Positions 17,501-20,804 of a stretch of 20,804 bases of DNA are shown piece by piece. The stretch covers positions 1-20,804 of the forward strand of contig CALEFF010000046.1 in assembly GCA_937876865.1 (NCBI GenBank). Direction: 5' to 3'. The first letter of the stretch is position 1; the number at the start of each line of letters is the position of its first letter. A program made the translations under genes and the position numbers. The stretch comes from an uncultured Bacteroidales bacterium. GTDB lineage: Bacteria; Bacteroidota; Bacteroidia; Bacteroidales; P3. Under the pieces are notes generated by a model, which was not told where the DNA came from, made no database searches, and saw nothing but the letters and a program-made list of their open reading frames with translations.

Positions 17501-17642
17501 GTATCTTAAAGACGCATTCTCACTTGCAGGCTTATCCTACGGAATCGGCATAAACTATTCACGCTTCCGCCTTTTCTACTCACGAAACGAATATCACCGC
17601 TACGGAGCCCCTAATTACATAAGCCTTTTAATTAAGATATAA
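17501..17642 (+). pseudogene. Detached 3' end of porQ (direct repeat copy 2)
   Basis: Bases 17501-17627 repeat the porQ 3' end (16100-16226) with two substitutions. The porQ frame stays open to a TAA at 17640-17642 but has no start codon upstream: the frame is closed by a stop at 17484-17486. The fragment encodes about 46 residues ending LLIKI, whereas the attached copy ends LIVQL. Either this is the original porQ terminus displaced by insertion of the Fic unit, or it is a recombination scar. The rest of the 427-bp gap between the Fic start and higB (17402-17500) is AT-rich, with nothing I can assign. Confidence 0.85.
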
Positions 17643-17680
17643 AAATAAAACAAAGACTCACGAGTATTTTTCGCTAAGTT
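17640..17680. repeat. Half-terminator repeat on the left of higBA
   Basis: Bases 17646-17680 match 18427-18461 at 29 of 35 positions, including TAAAACAAAGACT and ACGAG followed by TTTTT. The preceding TAAAAATAAAACAAAG (17640-17655) also recurs at 18379-18394, right after higA. On the right side the repeat forms the right arm of a terminator; here the left arm is missing. Confidence 0.65.
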
Positions 17681-17703
17681 TGGCAAATAAATCATTACAA
17701 TAT

Positions 17704-17734
17704 TTTGCAAAAAGTAATAAATATATTACCTTTG
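17704..17734 (+). promoter_or_regulatory. Bacteroidetes-type promoter for higB-higA
   Basis: TTTG at 17704-17707 and TACCTTTG at 17727-17734 lie exactly 19 bp apart. The ATG of higB follows only 4 bp after the -7 box, so the transcript probably starts at or within a few bases of the start codon. Confidence 0.8.
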
Positions 17735-17738
17735 CACT

Positions 17739-18083
17739 ATGAGAAATTTAATAAGAAGCGTAGAATTTGATGAATTTTATAGTTCTTTGCCTTTAAATGT
17801 TCAAAATAAAGTGCAATATGCAATGAACATTATATCAGAAATAAGAGTTGTAAACACTAAGTTAGTGAAAAAACTTGTTGATACCGACTTTTATGAATTA
17901 CGTATTTCAGTTGGCAATGAATATAGAGTGATTTTATTTACGATTGACCACGAAAATTTTATTGAAGCACAAGAAATACTTCTTTTAAATGGATTTATAA
18001 AAAAATCTACAAAGGATTATAAGAAAGAAATTGAGAAAGCAAAACAAATATTAAACACATTAAGCGATGAGAACAAGAATTGA
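17739..18083 (+). CDS. higB: HigB/RelE-superfamily toxin (Gp49-like)
   Basis: This is a 114-residue protein of the type II toxin family that cuts mRNA, usually at the ribosome. The family pattern is clear: 'EFDEFYSSLPLNVQNKV', 'LVKKLVDTDFYELRISVGNEYRVILFTID', then 'FIEAQEILLLNGFIKKSTKDYKKEI'. The strand bearing R-x-S-x-G-x-E-Y-R carries the basic and aromatic residues expected for RNA contact and cleavage. It sits first in the operon, toxin before antitoxin, as usual for higBA. Its promoter lies almost against the start codon. The pair lies in the accessory zone after the duplicated porQ end. Confidence 0.88.
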   Translation: MRNLIRSVEFDEFYSSLPLNVQNKVQYAMNIISEIRVVNTKLVKKLVDTDFYELRISVGNEYRVILFTIDHENFIEAQEILLLNGFIKKSTKDYKKEIEKAKQILNTLSDENKN

Positions 18084-18084
18084 T

Positions 18085-18378
18085 ATGAGTAAATTAAAGA
18101 ATCTTCCTACATTTGAGGAGGTTTTGGTTGAGCAATATGGGGAAAAGGGCAGTGTTTCAAGAGATGAATTTGACGCAAAGGCTCTTGCGTGGTATTATGC
18201 TGAGGTTTTGAAAAATGCACGCAAAGCAGCAGGAATCACACAACAACAACTCGCAGACAAAATCGGCAAAAAACGTGAATATATTGCAATGTTGGAAAAA
18301 GGAGAAACCGATATGCAACTCTCTACCTTTATCTTAATTTCCGAAGCCGTAGGATTAAAATTTGCATTGACCTATTAG
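18085..18378 (+). CDS. higA: HigA-type antitoxin, XRE helix-turn-helix
   Basis: I place the start at the ATG at 18085 (97 residues), one base after the higB stop. An upstream in-frame ATG at 18067 would overlap higB by 17 bp and adds only six residues. An N-terminal toxin-contact region (about 1-40) is followed by a Cro/C1-type DNA-binding domain, 'AAGITQQQLADKIGKKREYIAMLEKGE' with helix 3 at KREYIAML, ending near residue 97. It should neutralise HigB and repress the shared promoter at 17704-17734. I see no obvious palindromic operator there. Confidence 0.87.
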   Translation: MSKLKNLPTFEEVLVEQYGEKGSVSRDEFDAKALAWYYAEVLKNARKAAGITQQQLADKIGKKREYIAMLEKGETDMQLSTFILISEAVGLKFALTY

Positions 18379-18406
18379 TAAAAATAAAACAAAGAAAGAG
18401 AAAAAT

Positions 18407-18451
18407 AAAACGCTCGTTTGTCTGATTAAAACAAAGACTTACGAGCGTTTT
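18407..18451. terminator. Bidirectional intrinsic terminator between higA and the WD40 gene
   Basis: A perfect 11-bp stem pairs AAAACGCTCGT (18407-18417) with ACGAGCGTTTT (18441-18451). Part of the 23-nt loop can pair further (TTTGT with ACAAA). T-rich sequence follows on the plus strand, and on the minus strand ATTTTTCTC follows, so it can serve both convergent units. Confidence 0.85.
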
Positions 18452-18475
18452 TCTTTGAGTTAGAAAATCAAATCC

Positions 18476-19468
18476 CTACTCTACTCCCCATACCTTAATA
18501 GTTTTATCATCTGAACCGCTGACAATATATTTTCCGTCAGGACTATATGCTACGGAATTGACAATTTGACTGTGTCCTTCTAATGTTTGAATACATTTAC
18601 CACTTTCCGCATCCCATATTTTTATAGTTTTATCCCAAGATGATGAGACTATTCTCTTTCCATCGGGACTATATGTGGCTGAATTAACACTATCTGTATG
18701 CCCCTCTAAGGTTTGAAGACATTCCCCGCTTTCCGCATCCCATATTTTTATAGTTCTATCAGCTGAGGCTGAAACTATTCTCTTCCCATCGGGACTATAC
18801 CTTACTGAATAGACTGTTCCGTCATGTTCTTCTAAGGTCTTATAAAGTCTTCCTGTCATTGCATACATTATCTTTATTGTTTGATCAACAGAAGATGATA
18901 CAATTTTCTTTCCATCTAAACTATATAATGCTGAATAAACACTATCAGTATGTTTTTCTAAGGTTTTAATACATTCCCCACTTTTTGCATCCCATATCTT
19001 TATTGTCTCATCCCACGAAGCAGAAATTATTTTCTTACAATCTGGACTATAATCAACTGACTCAACTGGTGAACAATGCCCTTTCAATGTTTGAAAACAT
19101 TTTCCACTTTCTAAATCAATCACATTTATTGTTCCCTCACTCAATCCTATAACTATTTTTTTACATTCTGAACTATATGTGATAGAGACAATAGGATATT
19201 CAATTCCTTTTAATGTTTTAATACATTTTCCACTTTTTGCACTCCATATTTTAATTGTTTTATCCCCTGATGCTGAGATTATTTTTTCTCCATCAAAAGT
19301 ATATAACACAGAAGTAACATAATTTTTATGTCCTTCCAAGGTTTGAAGAAGTTTAAGTTTAGTTTCACTCATTTTCTCTTCAATATTTTTCTTATATTCT
19401 TTGTTTTCATCCAATATAGCGTAGAGTTTTGCTTCAATACTACTTAATATATCTTTATCTGTTTTCAT
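18476..19468 (-). CDS. Seven-bladed WD40 propeller protein, no export signal
   Basis: The protein has 330 residues. Residues 1-35 are a charged, probably helical or coiled segment without signal peptide or lipobox. Seven WD40 repeats of 42 residues follow, each reading roughly 'C.(K/Q)TLEGH...V.S..YSPDGK.I.S.S.D.TIKIWDA.SG', and the last ends 'IKVWGVE'. Seven repeats make a closed propeller. Blades 2 and 4 are degenerate, with the terminal WD lost or altered ('VIDLESG', 'IMYAMTG'). WD40 propellers are interaction scaffolds, so no enzymatic role is proposed. It lies 59 bp downstream of the lipoprotein WD40 gene, same strand, probably co-transcribed. It was likely made by duplication and relocated to the cytoplasm by loss or replacement of the N-terminus. 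Confidence 0.85.
   Translation of the reverse strand: MKTDKDILSSIEAKLYAILDENKEYKKNIEEKMSETKLKLLQTLEGHKNYVTSVLYTFDGEKIISASGDKTIKIWSAKSGKCIKTLKGIEYPIVSITYSSECKKIVIGLSEGTINVIDLESGKCFQTLKGHCSPVESVDYSPDCKKIISASWDETIKIWDAKSGECIKTLEKHTDSVYSALYSLDGKKIVSSSVDQTIKIMYAMTGRLYKTLEEHDGTVYSVRYSPDGKRIVSASADRTIKIWDAESGECLQTLEGHTDSVNSATYSPDGKRIVSSSWDKTIKIWDAESGKCIQTLEGHSQIVNSVAYSPDGKYIVSGSDDKTIKVWGVE
18479..19363. repeat. 126-bp tandem WD40-coding repeats, array 1
   Basis: Seven in-frame units of 126 bp (42 codons). Neighbouring units keep nucleotide identity: a 27-bp block starting CTTTCCGCATCC at 18603 recurs exactly at 18729, one period away. Such identity suggests recent unit amplification or gene conversion, and these arrays may vary in copy number. 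Confidence 0.8.
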
Positions 19469-19527
19469 ATTTAATTAGTTTTTATTTTATATTATTTCTT
19501 ATAATGTAAACATACAAAATTTATTAT

Positions 19528-20523
19528 CTACTCCATTCCCCATATCTTAATAGTTTTATCTCCTGAACCACTAATAATATATTTTCCATCTGGGCTATAC
19601 GCTACAGAATAAATATCATACGTATGCCCTTCTAAAGTTTTAATACACTTGCCATTATTCACATCCCATATCTTAATGGTTTTGTCTCCCGAACCACTAA
19701 TAACATATTTTCCATCAGGACTATAAGACACCGAACGAAGTTCTAAATAATGCCCTTTTAAAGTTTTAACACACTCACCTGTATCAATTTCCCATATTTT
19801 TAAAGAATCATCTACAGAACCACTAACAATATATTTTCCATCTGGGCTATACGCTACAGATTCAACAAAATTTAAATGTCCTTTTAAAGTTCTATAACAT
19901 TTTCCCGTATTAATATCCCATATTTTTACTGTTTTATCCTCAGAACCACTTGCAATATATTTCCCATTAGGACTATAAGATACAGATCTTGCCCATTTAC
20001 GTTTACGTTCTCTTATAGTTGTTATAACATGCGCCGTTTCTACACAATATACTTCAATCGTTCCATCCCATAAACCAGTAACAAAACTTTTTCCGTCAAT
20101 ACTATATGCTACACACTCAACACCACCATAATATGCGTCTATGGTTTTTAAACATTCTCCTGTGATTGCATCCCATATTTTAATATTATAATCATATGAA
20201 CCACTGACAATAAGTTTTCCATCAGGACTAAATGATACAGAAGTAACTTCTTTTGAATGCCCCTCTAAGGTTTTAAGACACTCTCCTGTGTTTGCATCCC
20301 ATATCTTAACGGTATTATCATATGAACCACTGATAATTTTTGTGCCATCGCGACTATATGCTACGGAATTGACACATTCTGAATGTCCCTCCAAGGTTTT
20401 AAGGCATACGAGTCCGCCATTACCGTCGCCGGTCGTGGTATCGGTTCCTTCTTGTGGCTCTTCGCAACTTGTAAATAACGCAGTAAATACTGCAATCAAA
20501 CTTAATAATTTAAATCTCTTCAT
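19528..20523 (-). CDS. WD40 propeller lipoprotein
   Basis: The protein has 331 residues. The signal peptide ends LFTSC, a lipobox with the cysteine at residue 20, followed by EEPQEGTD and a Thr/Gly-rich linker to about 37. Seven 42-residue WD40 blades then run to the C-terminus ('KIWGME'). Blades 3 and 4 are divergent: blade 3 ends 'VYCVETAH' and blade 4 opens with a basic 'RERKRKW'. The acidic residues directly after the cysteine resemble signals that send Bacteroidetes lipoproteins to the cell surface, so surface display is possible (inference). It is the first gene of a two-gene unit with the other WD40 protein. Upstream lies the structured RNA candidate, and I see no separate consensus promoter between them. 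Confidence 0.87.
   Translation of the reverse strand: MKRFKLLSLIAVFTALFTSCEEPQEGTDTTTGDGNGGLVCLKTLEGHSECVNSVAYSRDGTKIISGSYDNTVKIWDANTGECLKTLEGHSKEVTSVSFSPDGKLIVSGSYDYNIKIWDAITGECLKTIDAYYGGVECVAYSIDGKSFVTGLWDGTIEVYCVETAHVITTIRERKRKWARSVSYSPNGKYIASGSEDKTVKIWDINTGKCYRTLKGHLNFVESVAYSPDGKYIVSGSVDDSLKIWEIDTGECVKTLKGHYLELRSVSYSPDGKYVISGSGDKTIKIWDVNNGKCIKTLEGHTYDIYSVAYSPDGKYIISGSGDKTIKIWGME
19531..20412. repeat. 126-bp tandem WD40-coding repeats, array 2
   Basis: Seven in-frame units with the same 42-codon period as array 1. The blocks TATTTTCCATCTGGGCTATA and CATCCCATAT recur at multiples of about 126 bp. The sequence is more diverged between units than in array 1, and units 3 and 4 are the least regular. 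Confidence 0.75.
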
Positions 20524-20598
20524 ATTTTAACTTTTTTTTATTCTTTGCCCAAGTCCCAAATGGCGATTACTTATTTTCTTTCTTTGACTTCAAGGCAT

Positions 20599-20742
20599 AA
20601 AAAAACGTGGGACTTTTTTCTTATCGGTCTCTTGAGGTTCTGGAATACCTAACTAATCAAATAAGATAAGCCCACGATATTACTCGTGAGCGTCTTAACT
20701 TATCTTTTGATTAGTTTTTGTGAAATTTTCCAGATTTCAAGA
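20599..20742 (-). ncRNA. Candidate 6S-like RNA or structured leader with long bubbled hairpin
   Basis: The minus-strand transcript can fold into one long rod. The lower stem pairs 20728-20746 with 20626-20645 (TTCTTGAAATCTGGAA against TTCCAGAACCTCAAGAG, imperfect). An unpaired bubble follows. The upper stem pairs 20699-20715 with 20652-20670 (17 bp with a 2-nt bulge). The apical hairpin pairs 20684-20690 with 20671-20677 around a 6-nt loop. A -7 box TATATTTG (20753-20746) sits just before the 5' end and a run of seven U's (20605-20599) at the 3' end. Rod, central bubble and own promoter are the hallmarks of 6S RNA. A leader of the WD40 lipoprotein gene on the same strand is the alternative. 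Exact ends are guesses. Confidence 0.45.
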
Positions 20743-20745
20743 AAC

Positions 20746-20753
20746 CAAATATA
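20746..20753 (-). promoter_or_regulatory. Candidate -7 box (TATATTTG) of the structured RNA
   Basis: Positions 20753-20746 on the minus strand read TATATTTG, an exact TAnnTTTG match. The base-pairing 5' arm of the RNA candidate starts within a few bases of the expected transcription start. The -33 position lacks TTTG. Confidence 0.5.
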
Positions 20754-20804
20754 AGCAAAAACGCTTTTTATATGTCGTAAAAATTTAACTCAGTCTAATT
20801 TATC

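Noticed and set aside
20626..20746. Inverted repeats as ends of an insertion sequence or MITE
   Set aside because: The arms are imperfect, separated by only about 80 bp, show no target duplication, and line up with a promoter and U tract, which fits an RNA better.
1..20804. CRISPR arrays, tRNA or rRNA genes, transposase or integrase genes
   Set aside because: None was seen on either strand. The only regular arrays are the protein-coding WD40 repeats.

Overview
The window is AT-rich DNA from a member of the Bacteroidota, most likely Bacteroidales. Four things point there: two large secreted proteins with type IX secretion (T9SS) C-terminal sorting domains, a porQ gene, a complete bat (Bacteroides aerotolerance) operon, and promoters matching the Bacteroidetes pattern of TTTG, 19 bp, TAnnTTTG. 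I cannot name the genus. I see no rRNA, tRNA, CRISPR array, transposase or integrase.

Positions 1-171 hold a degenerate direct repeat and a hairpin that should terminate the leftward operon. From 11685 down to 172 runs one tightly packed leftward cluster: moxR, a DUF58 protein, a membrane protein of BatD-tail type, batA, batB, batC, a fused batD-batE, rseC, and a 959-residue T9SS-exported fibronectin-III adhesin. Gaps are 11 bp or less and several genes overlap, so they are probably co-transcribed. MoxR (AAA+ ATPase), three von Willebrand A proteins (DUF58, BatA, BatB), TPR proteins (BatC, BatE) and BatD are expected to form an envelope-associated chaperone or stress complex.

A 264-bp divergent intergenic region leads rightward to a 1055-residue secreted beta-propeller-like T9SS cargo protein, a strong terminator, and porQ, a T9SS component. 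Everything from the porQ 3' end to about 18460 looks like an accessory insertion zone. The last 127 bp of porQ is duplicated, and the two copies bracket a Fic-family AMP-transferase gene with a 30-bp perfect palindrome at its promoter. Next comes a higB-higA toxin-antitoxin pair bracketed by related terminator-like sequence.

The right end holds two leftward seven-bladed WD40 genes, one with no export signal and one lipoprotein, built from 126-bp tandem repeats. Upstream of the lipoprotein gene is a roughly 140-nt element that can fold into a long hairpin with a central bubble. It resembles 6S RNA in architecture, or could be a structured leader. The most unusual items are the porQ duplication, this RNA candidate, the BatD-BatE fusion and the paired WD40 proteins.
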